A stretch of 64,000 nt of DNA from Streptomyces sp. DSM 15324 (GTDB lineage Bacteria; Actinomycetota; Actinomycetes; Streptomycetales; Streptomycetaceae): positions 232,540-296,539 of the forward strand of contig NZ_KQ949034.1 in the NCBI RefSeq assembly GCF_001514285.1. Direction: 5' to 3'. Of this stretch, positions 1 to 8,641 are shown one piece after another. The translations under genes and the position numbers were made by a program. Each line of letters begins with the position of its first letter. Positions within the stretch are counted from its first letter, which is position 1. A model generated the notes under the pieces. It had not been told where the DNA came from. It saw nothing but the letters and a program-made list of their open reading frames with translations, and ran no database searches.

Positions 1-36
1 TTTCCGTCCGTACGCCCCGAGGGAGACGCCCCGAAG

Positions 37-741
37 ATGCCCGGCAGCATCGGCAACGGCGCCGTGACGCGCAGCACCCTGCGGCAGCAGATCGCCGACG
101 CGCTCCGCGACGAGGTGCTGGCGGGGCGGCTGCAACCCGGGCAGGAGTTCACGGTCAAGGAGATCGCCGAGCAGTACGGCGTCTCGGCGACCCCGGTCCG
201 CGAGGCGCTGGTGGACCTCTCCGCGCAGGGCCTGCTGGAGGCCGACCAGCACCGCGGGTTCCGGGTCCACGAGTACTCGGTGGAGGACTACCGGGGCATG
301 ATCGAGGCCCGCTCGCTGATCATCGAGGGCATGTTCCTGCAACTGGAGGACGGCCGGGAGTCCGTCCGCGAGTACGGCTCCCCGGAGCGGGTCGCCGCCG
401 CCATCAACGGGGTGCGCCGGCGCGGCGAGGAGGCCCAGCGGGCCGCGGCCGCCGGTGACCTGACCGTCCTCATCGGCTACGACCTGCGCTTCTGGCGAGA
501 GCTCAGCGACTTCTTCGGCAACCCCTATCTCGCCGACTTCCTGCACCGGCTGCGGGTGCAGAGCTGGGTGTGCGCGGTACAGCACCTGCGCCGGATCACC
601 GATCTGCGCGGACATCTGTGGTCCGGCCACACGGATCTCGTCGACGCCCTGTACCGGCGCGACACCGCCGCGGCCCGCCGGATGCTCGCCGAGTACAACG
701 CCCACTCCGTCGCCCTGGTCGAGCGGCTGGCGGCCCCGTGA
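37..741 (+). CDS. GntR-family (FCD-type) transcriptional regulator
   Basis: A 234-residue protein with an N-terminal winged helix (about residues 14-78; LRQQIADALRDEVLAGRL, then VSATPVREALVDLSAQGLL, the hallmark GntR helix-turn-helix) and an all-helical C-terminal half starting at EARSLIIEGMF, which fits the FCD effector-binding domain. FCD-type GntR proteins are usually repressors released by a small organic acid or similar ligand; the ligand cannot be read from sequence. The ATG at 37 follows GGGAG at about ten bases. The stop codon overlaps the GTG start of the glycosyltransferase gene, so the two genes are translationally coupled. The promoter lies at or beyond the window edge. Confidence 0.9.
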   Translation: MPGSIGNGAVTRSTLRQQIADALRDEVLAGRLQPGQEFTVKEIAEQYGVSATPVREALVDLSAQGLLEADQHRGFRVHEYSVEDYRGMIEARSLIIEGMFLQLEDGRESVREYGSPERVAAAINGVRRRGEEAQRAAAAGDLTVLIGYDLRFWRELSDFFGNPYLADFLHRLRVQSWVCAVQHLRRITDLRGHLWSGHTDLVDALYRRDTAAARRMLAEYNAHSVALVERLAAP

Positions 742-3131
742 CGGCGACGGCCACCGACCGGGAGACCCGGGAGGCCGAGACCGTCGCCCTGTCCGTGGTC
801 GTCCCGGCCCGGGACGAGGAGCGGCGGCTCGGGCCCACCCTCGACGCCCTGGTGGACCATCTCGAACAGACCGGGGAGCCCTGGGAGATCGTCGTCGTCG
901 ACGACGGGTCCACGGACGCCACCGGGGACCTGGTCGCCGCCCGCCGCGACCCGCGTGTGCGGGCCGTCACCGGCGAGGGCCGGGGCAAGGGGCACGCGCT
1001 GCGGCTCGGGGTGGCCGCCAGCCGGGGCCACCGCATCCTCGTCACCGACGCCGATCTCGCCACCCCCGTGGCCGAGCTGGCACGGCTGGAGCAGGCGCTC
1101 GCCGCGGGCCATGCGGCGGCCGTGGGCTCCCGCGCCGTGCCGGGCGCCACCCTGGGCGACCGCCAGCACCGGGCCCGCGAACTCCTCGGCAAGGCCGGCA
1201 ACCGGCTCATACGGGCCACCGCCGTGCGCGGGATCCGGGACACCCAGTGCGGGTTCAAGCTGTTCGACGGCGACAAGGCGCGCGCCGCGTTCGCCGCCTC
1301 ACGGGTCGACGGCTGGGCGATCGACGTGGAGGTGCTGCGGCACTTCCAGCAGGCCGACTGGCCGGTCGCCGAGGTGCCGGTGCACTGGTCGCACCGGCCC
1401 GGCTCGAAGGTCCGCCCGCCGGACTACCTCCGCTTCCTGCGCGACCTGGCCCGCCTGCGCCGCGCCGACCTCCTGGCGGTCCTGCTCTTCCTGGCCTTCT
1501 CCGTCACCCTCTACTCCGGCCGCGTCCTCGACCCCGCGCACCGCTATCTCACGGACTCGCTCCAGGACCAGAACCAGTGGGAGTGGTTCTTCGCGGTGAC
1601 GGCGGACAACGTCAGCCATCTGCGCAACCCCTTCTTCAGCGACCTCCAGGGCTATCCCGACGGCGTGAACCTCATGGCCAACACGACCATGCCGGGTCTC
1701 TCCGTGCCGCTGACCCCGCTGACGCTGCTGTTCGGCCCGGCCATCACGCTCAGCCTCGTGATGACCCTGGGCCTGGCCGCGACCGCCGCCGCCTGGTATT
1801 GGCTGATCGTGGGGCGCCTCACCCCGCACCGGGGCGCCGCCTTCGCCGGAGCCGCCCTGGCCGCCTTCGCGCCGCCCTTCGTCAGCCACGCCAACGCGCA
1901 CCCCAACTTCGTCGTCCTCTTCATGATCCCGCTGATCATCGACCGCGCCCTGCGGCTGTGCACGGGCGCCCGGGTCGGCCGGGACGCCGTGATCCTCGGC
2001 CTGATGACGGCCTACCAGTGCCTCCTGGGCGAGGAGGCACTGCTGCTCGCGGCGCTCGGCATGCTCCTGTTCGCGCTCGGCTACACGGCCGTACGCCCCA
2101 AGGAGGCCGCGGCGGCCGCAGGCCCCCTGCTGCGCGGCCTGGCGATCGGCGCGGCCGTCTGCCTCCCCCTCCTCGTCTACCCGCTGGCCTGGCAGTTCTC
2201 CGGCCCGCAGTCCTACGACGGCATCGACCACGGCACGGCCCCCGGCACCGCCAACTCCCTGCGCGCCCTGCTGACCTTCGCCGAACGCTCCCTGCTCGCG
2301 GGCGACGCCGGGACCGTCCGCACCCTCTCCCTCAACACCACCGAGCAGAACGCCTTCTACGGCTGGCCGCTCGCCCTGCTGGCCCTGGCCGTCACCGTGC
2401 TGCTGTGGCGGCGGCACCCGGTCGTCCGGGCCCTGGCGGCGACGGTCCTCGGAGCGGCCGTCCTGTCGATGGGCCCCCCTGGCCCCTGGGCCCTCCTCGA
2501 CGGGCTGCCCCTCTTCGAGTCGGTGATCGAGAGCCGGGTGGCGATGGTCTGCGGCCCGGTGCTGGGCATGCTCGTCGCGCTCGCGATCACGGAACTGACC
2601 GGGACCCGGCCCCCGCTGCGCCACGCCGGACTGGCCGCCGTCCTCCTGGCGCTGCTCCCCCTGGTCCCCGCTCCCCTGCGCTCCGAGCCGCGCGCCGAGG
2701 TGCCGGCCTTCTTCACGGACGGGACCTGGAAGGCGTACGTCCGCGACGGCGAGACGCTGGTGCCGGTGCCGCTCGCCGAGCCCGGCGCCGCCGAGGCCCT
2801 GCACTGGCAGACCGTCACCGGGCTCGGTTTCCGGATGCCGGGCGGCTACTTCAACGGGCCGTACGGCGACGGCGACCGCACCGGCGTGTACGGCGTCCCG
2901 CTCCGCTTCACGGCGAATCTGCTGCAGGAGGCCCAGTTCACGGGGATCGTCCCGGTGATCGACACGGCCGCCCGGGAGGCGGCGGCGCAGGACCTGGCGT
3001 ACTGGCGGGCGGGCGCACTCGTCCTGGCCCCGCAGCACCACGCGGGCGCCCTGCGTGAGACCGTGGACAAGTTGTTGGGCCGACCCGGTAGGCGGGTGGA
3101 CGGAGTGTGGGTATGGGACCTGCACGACTGA
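738..3131 (+). CDS. Membrane protein with N-terminal family 2 glycosyltransferase domain
   Basis: Start taken as the GTG at 738, overlapping the upstream stop (GTGA); this gives 797 residues. Residues about 18-235 are a GT-A domain of the dolichyl/polyprenyl-phosphate sugar transferase type: VVVPARDEERRL, DDGSTD, GRGKGHALRLG, the metal-binding VTDADLATP and DTQCGFKLF. From about residue 250 onward come ten or more hydrophobic segments, then a periplasmic or cytoplasmic C-terminal domain of about 150 residues ending VDGVWVWDLHD. The likely role is to charge a polyprenyl phosphate with a sugar and pass it to an envelope acceptor. The fusion of transferase and membrane part in one chain is seen in actinobacteria; the acceptor is unknown. 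Confidence 0.85.
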   Translation: MTATATDRETREAETVALSVVVPARDEERRLGPTLDALVDHLEQTGEPWEIVVVDDGSTDATGDLVAARRDPRVRAVTGEGRGKGHALRLGVAASRGHRILVTDADLATPVAELARLEQALAAGHAAAVGSRAVPGATLGDRQHRARELLGKAGNRLIRATAVRGIRDTQCGFKLFDGDKARAAFAASRVDGWAIDVEVLRHFQQADWPVAEVPVHWSHRPGSKVRPPDYLRFLRDLARLRRADLLAVLLFLAFSVTLYSGRVLDPAHRYLTDSLQDQNQWEWFFAVTADNVSHLRNPFFSDLQGYPDGVNLMANTTMPGLSVPLTPLTLLFGPAITLSLVMTLGLAATAAAWYWLIVGRLTPHRGAAFAGAALAAFAPPFVSHANAHPNFVVLFMIPLIIDRALRLCTGARVGRDAVILGLMTAYQCLLGEEALLLAALGMLLFALGYTAVRPKEAAAAAGPLLRGLAIGAAVCLPLLVYPLAWQFSGPQSYDGIDHGTAPGTANSLRALLTFAERSLLAGDAGTVRTLSLNTTEQNAFYGWPLALLALAVTVLLWRRHPVVRALAATVLGAAVLSMGPPGPWALLDGLPLFESVIESRVAMVCGPVLGMLVALAITELTGTRPPLRHAGLAAVLLALLPLVPAPLRSEPRAEVPAFFTDGTWKAYVRDGETLVPVPLAEPGAAEALHWQTVTGLGFRMPGGYFNGPYGDGDRTGVYGVPLRFTANLLQEAQFTGIVPVIDTAAREAAAQDLAYWRAGALVLAPQHHAGALRETVDKLLGRPGRRVDGVWVWDLHD

Positions 3132-3149
3132 CGACTGGAGGAGCCTTCT

Positions 3150-3800
3150 TTGGCCTGTGACCTGTGGCTGGTACCGCTCGTCGACGTGTTGTGCCACACC
3201 CCCGACAACCCGTTCGCCGACGAACTCGCGCAGTACAACAAGGTGCTGGCGGAGGCGGGACTGCCGCCGGTGCCGGTGTTCCAGTACATGCCGGGGCTGT
3301 CCGGGGAGGTCGCCCCGGTGGCCGGCTTCGACTACGACGCGCTGCACTTCCTGCGCCGCGCCTATCTGCTCCAGGTGTGCGGGCTGCCGGTGACCCCGGT
3401 CGACGAACTGGGCGGCGACTACGAACAGCTCCTGGAGATGTTCGAGTCCACCGCCCAGCAGTCCCACCTGGTCTGGCACTACGACCACGCGGGCGCGTAC
3501 GTCCCGGTCGACTTCCCGCACCCGCTCTCGAACGACGACCTCCTCGCCGGAGGCGGCCCCCTGGGTTCCTCCCACTCCCTGCTCCGGGAGCTGGAGTTCG
3601 TCGCCCCCTCGATCGGCATCGACCCGGCGAACCCGCCCGCACCGCCCCAGGCTCCCACCGCGCCCACGGAACTGGAGGAACCGGCCGTGCCCGCGCCGTA
3701 CGATCCCAGCCCCTTCGCCCGCGAGCGGCACGTGTGGCTGGGGCTGCACGCGGCGGCGACGCGGAGTCTGGCGCAGGGGTCGATGATCGTGTTCAGCTGA
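3150..3800 (+). CDS. Conserved hypothetical protein
   Basis: A 216-residue soluble protein starting at a TTG (3150) that is preceded by GGAGGAG at seven to eight bases, which decides the start. It opens with CDLWLVPLVDVLCH and has no signal peptide or membrane segment; the middle is acidic and rich in aromatic residues, followed by a Pro-rich linker (about 152-180) and a C-terminal helix ending LAQGSMIVFS. It lies 18 bases after the glycosyltransferase gene and is probably cotranscribed. I do not recognise a domain with known function. Confidence 0.75.
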   Translation: MACDLWLVPLVDVLCHTPDNPFADELAQYNKVLAEAGLPPVPVFQYMPGLSGEVAPVAGFDYDALHFLRRAYLLQVCGLPVTPVDELGGDYEQLLEMFESTAQQSHLVWHYDHAGAYVPVDFPHPLSNDDLLAGGGPLGSSHSLLRELEFVAPSIGIDPANPPAPPQAPTAPTELEEPAVPAPYDPSPFARERHVWLGLHAAATRSLAQGSMIVFS

Positions 3801-3821
3801 CGCCGACGCCGACGCCGGAGG

Positions 3822-4124
3822 TCAGCGGCCGAGCCGGGAGAGCCCCTTCTGGACGTCCTCCTTGTTCATCACGGGTGTGTAGCTGATGTCGGCACCCAGT
3901 TCGAGGAAGAACGGCTCGCTGATCACCGGCATGTCGGAGGGGTCCGCCATGTCGAAGAACATGTAGGCGGTCCGGCGTCCGCCGTCCGCCGTGAAGTAGG
4001 CCGCCTCGGGCTTGATCTGCTCCATCGACTCCTGGAGCAGCTTCCCGAGGGTCCCGTTCCGGATGAGCTCGTTGGCCCTCTCCGTGTCCATGGACGCCCT
4101 CATCATCATGCGCATCGCGGTCAC
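3822..4124 (-). CDS. Small conserved protein, probable alpha-beta barrel dimer fold
   Basis: A 100-residue protein, MTAMRMMMRASMDTERANEL at the start, with a later in-frame ATG at 4112 also possible. The pattern is a beta strand (MRMMMRASM), helix (ERANELIRNGTLGKLLQESM), strand (AAYFTADGGRRTAYMFFDM), helix with a SDMPVISEPFFLELGADI stretch and a final strand. This matches small ferredoxin-like alpha-beta barrel proteins in actinobacteria whose function is unknown. It converges with the upstream plus-strand gene, leaving 21 bases between the stops. Confidence 0.65.
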   Translation of the reverse strand: MTAMRMMMRASMDTERANELIRNGTLGKLLQESMEQIKPEAAYFTADGGRRTAYMFFDMADPSDMPVISEPFFLELGADISYTPVMNKEDVQKGLSRLGR

Positions 4125-4181
4125 CTTCTTCGGCTCTTGGGCGGACGCGCGCGGATGGCGCTTTCAGGATATGCCCGGGCG

Positions 4182-4215
4182 CAGGGGGGCGCCCCTGGTC
4201 GGGGGCGCCCCCCTG
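4182..4215. terminator. Strong hairpin, 14-bp stem
   Basis: Perfect inverted repeat CAGGGGGGCGCCCC / GGGGCGCCCCCCTG with a 6-base loop. It lies just downstream of the minus-strand gene ending at 4283 and upstream of the next minus-strand start, so it most likely terminates the former. There is no U tract, as is usual in Streptomyces. Confidence 0.6.
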
Positions 4216-4282
4216 ACTCACGGCTGTTCGACGATACGAATGGTCCGGACGCCGGTCCCCCGGTAGCGCGTCGGCGTCCTGG

Positions 4283-4903
4283 TCAGGACGGGACGGCCGT
4301 GCGGCCACTCGACAGTCGGGCACCGAGGGTGAGCCCCGGGTGCGTCCGGCCGAGGGAGCCGAGAAAGCGAGCAGCAGCCGCCGTCCGCTCACTCGGCTCG
4401 GGCTCCTCCGACTCCTGCGGCTCCTGCGGCTCCTCCGGCCCCGCCGTCCCCTCCCGCTCCGGATCCGGATCCGGCGGGGACGGCGGGGTGGGAGGTTCTT
4501 GTTCCACCGTCATTTCGCCCGAAGGGGAAGCACCCTCGGCCACGTCTCCCGACTCGCCGGAGGCCCGCTTTCCGACTTTTTCGAGTTCACCCGCCGGGGG
4601 TTCGTCCTCGTACGGAGTATCGAAAACCTCGTACACCGTGGAGAACTGACGCGTCTGCGGATCCTGCCGCACCACCCGCCGCAGATACCGGGATTCCTCC
4701 AGCTCATGCAGGGCGGACGCGATCCGCGCCCGCCCCTCCTTGCGCTGCTCGGCGAGGGTTCGGATCGTGGCGCGGGCGCCGTTCGGAAGGCTGAGGAGGT
4801 ACGTCAGTACGCCTACCGCGCACCAGGAGAGACTCCGGTCGCGAAGAAGGGCGTTGGAGAAGACGGAAAAGGCGCGGGTGGGCGTCGTACGATGAATGCG
4901 CAT
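4283..4903 (-). CDS. Winged-helix DNA-binding protein with acidic Pro-rich tail
   Basis: A 206-residue protein. Residues 1-75 resemble a winged helix of the replication-initiator / helix-turn-helix type: LLRDRSLSWCAVGVLTYLLS, then ATIRTLAEQRKEGRARIASALHELEESRYL. Residues 95-180 are a low-complexity tail rich in Pro, Glu and Ser, probably disordered. Such proteins are common in several copies per Streptomyces genome; a role in gene regulation is inferred, with no known target. Start ATG at 4903. A strong hairpin lies just beyond the stop. Confidence 0.65.
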   Translation of the reverse strand: MRIHRTTPTRAFSVFSNALLRDRSLSWCAVGVLTYLLSLPNGARATIRTLAEQRKEGRARIASALHELEESRYLRRVVRQDPQTRQFSTVYEVFDTPYEDEPPAGELEKVGKRASGESGDVAEGASPSGEMTVEQEPPTPPSPPDPDPEREGTAGPEEPQEPQESEEPEPSERTAAAARFLGSLGRTHPGLTLGARLSSGRTAVPS

Positions 4904-5060
4904 CAGGAGCTCCGCTTTGGTGTTGGAGCTGACGCTCCTTATGCCGTGCCCCCGGGTGTTGGCGCACCGCGGGGGTTTGTCTGCTGGCGTGACTCTATGG
5001 GTACACAGAGCGACGAACGCAAGCCGAACGTGGGTTTTCCTGGGCGGGAGTTCTCGCTTT

Positions 5061-5273
5061 TCACTCGCCGGAGTGAAGTACGGTGCGGAGCAGCAGCGTG
5101 TGGACGAAGCGGTCGGGGGCCGTGGGGCGGTAGCGCCAGCCGAACGGCCAGGTCATGCCGTCCAGCGCCGGGACCGGAATGAACCACTCCTTGTCCGGGC
5201 CGCTGGTCAGACGGGTGACGTCCGGGGGCCAGGCCAGGTGGGCCGTACTGCCCGGCGGAACCAGGAAGTACAC
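5061..5273 (-). CDS. Short hypothetical protein, probably 5'-truncated
   Basis: A 70-residue frame beginning with GTG at 5273, sequence VYFLVPPGSTAHLAWPPDV at the start and ending LLLRTVLHSGE. Codon usage is typical of a real gene, and the compact Trp/Pro-rich sequence looks like a genuine protein rather than noise. No convincing ribosome binding site precedes the GTG. The frame also runs on upstream without an ATG, and a plus-strand gene fragment lacking its own start begins at the same spot. I read it as the 3' part of a small conserved gene; it could still be a complete short gene. No known domain. Confidence 0.4.
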   Translation of the reverse strand: MYFLVPPGSTAHLAWPPDVTRLTSGPDKEWFIPVPALDGMTWPFGWRYRPTAPDRFVHTLLLRTVLHSGE

Positions 5274-5279
5274 GCACCG

Positions 5280-5540
5280 GCGTCCGCTCGCCGTCCGATC
5301 GGGGACTTCGCCCCCGACGACCCCACCGCCGGGCTGGACCTGTCCGACGGACTGGTCACGGACCTGTACCGGTGGGCGGCGGACTTCAACGCCGGTATGG
5401 AGCGCTACCTGAAGGACAGGGACGACGAGGCGGACGACGCACGTCGCCTGGAACTGGATCTGCGGGGCCGGGCACTTGCGGAACGCGTCGCCCGAGAGGC
5501 GGGTCCGGGTAGGACCGTGACCTACGGGGGGCTTGCCTGA
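5280..5540 (+). pseudogene. 5'-truncated hypothetical gene
   Basis: The plus-strand frame carries a coherent helical C-terminal sequence (LDLSDGLVTDLYRWAADFN, then ELDLRGRALAERVAREAGPG) ending at 5540, but there is no ATG, GTG or TTG near the start of the homologous-looking part. Frame upstream of 5280 is non-coding in character because it is the antisense of the neighbouring minus-strand gene. The simplest reading is that a deletion joined two gene interiors head to head here. The fragment ends just before the purA terminator. Confidence 0.4.
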
Positions 5541-5560
5541 TCTTGGCCGGTCGGCCGGGG

Positions 5561-5594
5561 CGAGGGCCCGCACTCGGCCGAGTGCGGGCCCTCG
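5561..5594. terminator. Perfect 34-bp palindrome after purA
   Basis: Two 17-base arms (CGAGGGCCCGCACTCGG and its complement) with no spacer. It lies between the convergent ends of the plus-strand fragment and purA, and probably serves as a bidirectional terminator. Confidence 0.7.
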
Positions 5595-5625
5595 TTCGTC
5601 CGGGCTCGTGCCGGAGGTCCGCTCC

Positions 5626-6909
5626 CTACAGGAACGAGTTGATCTCGATCGTCTCGTCGCGGCCCGGGCCCACGCCGATCGCGGAGATCGGGGCGCCGGA
5701 CATCTCCTCCAGGGCCTTGACGTAGGCCTGCGCGTTCTTCGGGAGGTCGGCGAACGACTTGGCCTTGGTGATGTCCTCCGACCAGCCCGGGAGGTTCTCG
5801 TAGATGGGCTTCGCGTGGTGGAAGTCCGTCTGGGAGTACGGGAGTTCCTCGACGCGCTTGCCGTCGATCTCGTACGCCACACAGACCGGGATCTGCTCCC
5901 AGCCCGTGAGGACGTCGAGCTTGGTGAGGAAGAAGTCGGTCAGGCCGTTCACGCGGGTCGCGTAGCGGGCGATGACCGCGTCGAACCAGCCGCAGCGCCG
6001 GTCACGGCCCGTGGTGACGCCGCGCTCGCCGCCGATCCGGCGCAGCGCCGCGCCGTCCTCGTCGAACAGCTCGGTCGGGAAGGGGCCGGAGCCGACGCGG
6101 GTCGTGTACGCCTTGAGGATGCCGATGACCCGGCTGATCTTCGTCGGGCCCACGCCGGCGCCGGTGCAGGCGCCGCCCGCGGTCGGGTTGGAGGAGGTGA
6201 CGAAGGGGTACGTGCCGTGGTCGATGTCGAGCAGGGTGCCCTGGCCGCCCTCGAACAGGACGACCTTGTTCTCCTCCAGGGCCTGGTTCAGCACCAGGAC
6301 CGTGTCGGTGACGTACGGGGCGAGCTTCTCCGCGTAGCCGAGCAGCTCCTCGACGACCTGGTCGACGGCGATCGCGCGGCGGTTGTACAGCTTGGTGAGG
6401 AGCTGGTTCTTGGCGTCGAGCGCCGCCTCCACCTTCTGCGTGAGGATCGACTCGTCGTAGAGGTCCTGGACGCGGATGCCCACGCGGTTGATCTTGTCCG
6501 CATATGTCGGACCGATCCCGCGCCCGGTCGTGCCGATCTTGCGCTTTCCGAGGAAGCGTTCCGTCACCTTGTCGACAGTGACGTTGTACGGGGTGATGAT
6601 GTGCGCGTTGCCGCTGATCAGGAGCTTCGACGTATCCACGCCGCGCTCGTTCAGACCGCTCAGCTCGGAGAGCAGGACCGACGGGTCGACGACGACGCCG
6701 TTACCGATGACCGGCGTACAGCCGGGCGACAGGATTCCGGAAGGGAGGAGGTGGAGTGCGTACTTCTGGTCACCGACGACGACCGTGTGGCCGGCGTTGT
6801 TGCCGCCCTGGTAGCGCACTACGTAGTCCACCGAGCCGCCGAGTAGATCGGTGGCCTTTCCCTTGCCTTCGTCACCCCACTGAGCACCGAGCAGCACAAG
6901 TGCGGGCAC
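5626..6909 (-). CDS. purA: Adenylosuccinate synthetase
   Basis: A 427-residue protein of normal length for the family. It ligates aspartate to IMP with GTP, the first committed step from IMP to AMP in the cytoplasm. Visible marks are the N-terminal [16 protein letters not shown] loop (catalytic Asp, phosphate-binding), [17 protein letters not shown], the [17 protein letters not shown] loop, and [13 protein letters not shown]. It starts with ATG at 6909 and is transcribed alone. The 224-bp region shared with the divergent neighbour contains two 13-base direct repeats and a hairpin, described separately. The product assignment is secure. Confidence 0.98.
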   Translation of the reverse strand: MPALVLLGAQWGDEGKGKATDLLGGSVDYVVRYQGGNNAGHTVVVGDQKYALHLLPSGILSPGCTPVIGNGVVVDPSVLLSELSGLNERGVDTSKLLISGNAHIITPYNVTVDKVTERFLGKRKIGTTGRGIGPTYADKINRVGIRVQDLYDESILTQKVEAALDAKNQLLTKLYNRRAIAVDQVVEELLGYAEKLAPYVTDTVLVLNQALEENKVVLFEGGQGTLLDIDHGTYPFVTSSNPTAGGACTGAGVGPTKISRVIGILKAYTTRVGSGPFPTELFDEDGAALRRIGGERGVTTGRDRRCGWFDAVIARYATRVNGLTDFFLTKLDVLTGWEQIPVCVAYEIDGKRVEELPYSQTDFHHAKPIYENLPGWSEDITKAKSFADLPKNAQAYVKALEEMSGAPISAIGVGPGRDETIEINSFL

Positions 6910-6985
6910 GCGCGTACACCCCTTCCGGGTGGGGCATGTCCAAGGTCAGGGGCGTACGCGGAGGCTTTTTCCACCACCGCGTGCA

Positions 6986-7091
6986 CCGCGACCGTCGTTG
7001 GCCGCAGTTCCGCGACCGTCGTAGGTCGCACACCGTCGGACCCGGATGCCCCGGAATAGACGAAGCCCCTGGCGCAATAGCGCAAGGGGCT
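6986..7091. promoter_or_regulatory. purA upstream region: direct repeats and hairpin
   Basis: Two exact copies of CCGCGACCGTCGT (6986-6998 and 7010-7022) lie 24 bases apart, close to two helical turns. They are followed at 7064-7091 by a hairpin with 12-base arms (one mismatch) and a 4-base loop. These lie between the purA start and the divergent plus-strand gene, so they could bind a regulator of purA or form part of a leader. Function is inferred from position only. Confidence 0.35.
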
Positions 7092-7133
7092 CTTGCACAA
7101 AGATGCTACCCGAGGAAGCGAGGCAGGACCGAG

Positions 7134-7982
7134 GTGGCGACTTTCGCGACGCCGGACCAGCTGCTGGTGATCATCGATCCGATTGCCCGGAGGGCCGACG
7201 GGGAGTCCGTACGGATCGCGAAAGACGTGCTCAGCGCGGGCGCGGCGAGTACGAAGGTGTGTCTTCCGGAGGGGCCGGAGGAGTTCGCCCGGGTCCTGGC
7301 GCGGCGGGGTTCGCGGCGGCCGGTTGTGATCGGTGACGACCGTGCGCTGACCCGGACGGTGTCGCTGCTGCACCGGCAGCGGGAGCTGGCCGGATGTGTG
7401 CTGTCGATGGTGCCGGTGGGGCCGGTGCTGGGCGTGGCGCACGCCCTGGGGATCCCCACGGGGGCCGTCGCGGCGGCGCGGGCCGTCCTCGACGGCGCCG
7501 AGCGGCGGCTGGACCTGCTGGTGGACGACAGCGACGGGGTGGTGCTGGGGGCGCTGCGGATCCCGCCGCTCCAGCAGCTCGCCGCCCAGGAGGAGGCCGT
7601 GGGGGTCACGGGGCGGCCCTGGCTCCAGTCCCTCGTCCGCACCCTCGTGCCCTCGCGGCCCACGCGTCCCCTCTCCGCCCCTGTCCCGCCGGGTCCGGCC
7701 CGGCTGCGGGTGGAGGTGGACGGGGTGACCCTGGTCGACCTCGACCAGCCGGTGGAGACGGTGTCGGTGACCCCGGGGACGTCCGGGGAGGCGGAGGTGG
7801 TGGTCCGGCCCCTGTCGGTGGGTGCGGAGGCGGCACCGCTCCAGGCCTGCGGGCGCACGGTGACCGTGTCCGGCGCGGACTTCCGCTACCGGGCGGACGC
7901 GGGGGTGATGGGGCCGGTGCGGAGGCGGACGTGGACGGTGCGGGAGGGGGAGTTGGGGTTGGTGTTGCCGACGGTTTCCTGA
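7134..7982 (+). CDS. Diacylglycerol-kinase-like protein, degenerate active-site motif
   Basis: A 282-residue protein; start taken as GTG 7134, preceded by GAGG and closest to the first conserved strand. The order of elements follows the diacylglycerol/lipid kinase catalytic domain: an N-terminal phosphate-loop-like strand (LLVIIDPIARRADGESV), a central VVIGDDRALTRTVSLLHR, then VGPVLGVAHALGIPTGA and a C-terminal beta-rich half ending in the DFRYRADAGVMGP stretch. The canonical GGDGT motif is replaced by IGDDRA, so kinase activity is doubtful. The gene is divergent from purA, an arrangement I believe is conserved in Streptomyces. Confidence 0.65.
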   Translation: MATFATPDQLLVIIDPIARRADGESVRIAKDVLSAGAASTKVCLPEGPEEFARVLARRGSRRPVVIGDDRALTRTVSLLHRQRELAGCVLSMVPVGPVLGVAHALGIPTGAVAAARAVLDGAERRLDLLVDDSDGVVLGALRIPPLQQLAAQEEAVGVTGRPWLQSLVRTLVPSRPTRPLSAPVPPGPARLRVEVDGVTLVDLDQPVETVSVTPGTSGEAEVVVRPLSVGAEAAPLQACGRTVTVSGADFRYRADAGVMGPVRRRTWTVREGELGLVLPTVS

Positions 7983-7983
7983 G

Positions 7984-8607
7984 TCAGGACTCCTCCACGT
8001 CATCCGGCCCCTCTTCGGGGAGCTGGATGCCGGAACTGTCGAGAATGCAGTCGAACGGCGCGGGGATGGGGAGCTTCTCGCCGATCGGCATCGAGCAGCT
8101 TGACCTGTAGCCCCGTGCGGTGGGCGTCCAGTAGACGGTGGCTTGCTGCTTCTGCATGTCCAGGACCAGGTAGACCTGGACACCTGCCTTGCCGTAGACC
8201 TCGACCTTCTCTGTCAGGTCGGCGTCGCGGGTGGAAACGGACGTCAGCTCGGCGACAAAGGAGAGGCCCTCGCCGTCCAGGCGATTGCTGGTGGTTCGGT
8301 AAGCACCACGGTGGCCTGCATGGATGTCGGGACCGTAGGCGCGTTCAGCCCCAGGGAACACGAAGAGGTAAGGGGTGGTGCTGATGCGGTGCCCCTCCGG
8401 GAGACGAGGGCGCAGCTGATCGCAGACCAACTCGATCAAGTCTTCGTAGTACCCCTTGGACCACGGCGACACGACGATGTTCCCCCTGACGATCTCGGCC
8501 TTGTAGCCGTCGGGCACGTTCAGCTCATCGAGCAGGTCCAACTGACCCTCGAAGTCGCTGCGAGGCGTGGTCCCGCTGATCACCGGTCGCTCTGCCATGA
8601 GTGTCAT
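7984..8607 (-). CDS. Uma2-family (DUF820) PD-(D/E)xK nuclease-like protein
   Basis: ATG at 8607 chosen because GGGGAGGG lies seven bases upstream; an in-frame GTG at 8628 is also possible. The 207-residue protein has the Uma2 pattern: YKAEIVRGNIVVSP near the N-terminus, GPDIHAGHRG (catalytic Asp), FVAELTSVSTRD and KVEVYGKAGVQVYLVLDM. Uma2 proteins have a restriction-endonuclease-like fold and occur in many copies in Streptomyces and cyanobacteria; their targets are not known. The stop is one base from that of the convergent kinase-like gene. Confidence 0.85.
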   Translation of the reverse strand: MTLMAERPVISGTTPRSDFEGQLDLLDELNVPDGYKAEIVRGNIVVSPWSKGYYEDLIELVCDQLRPRLPEGHRISTTPYLFVFPGAERAYGPDIHAGHRGAYRTTSNRLDGEGLSFVAELTSVSTRDADLTEKVEVYGKAGVQVYLVLDMQKQQATVYWTPTARGYRSSCSMPIGEKLPIPAPFDCILDSSGIQLPEEGPDDVEES

Positions 8608-8641
8608 GATGCGCCCTCCCCTTGCCACGGACCAGCCGCAC

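Noticed and set aside
1299-3749. Very long open frame opposite the glycosyltransferase gene
   Set aside because: It is antisense to a well-supported gene and has the Gly/Arg/Gln-rich composition of a GC-rich shadow frame; no domain is seen.
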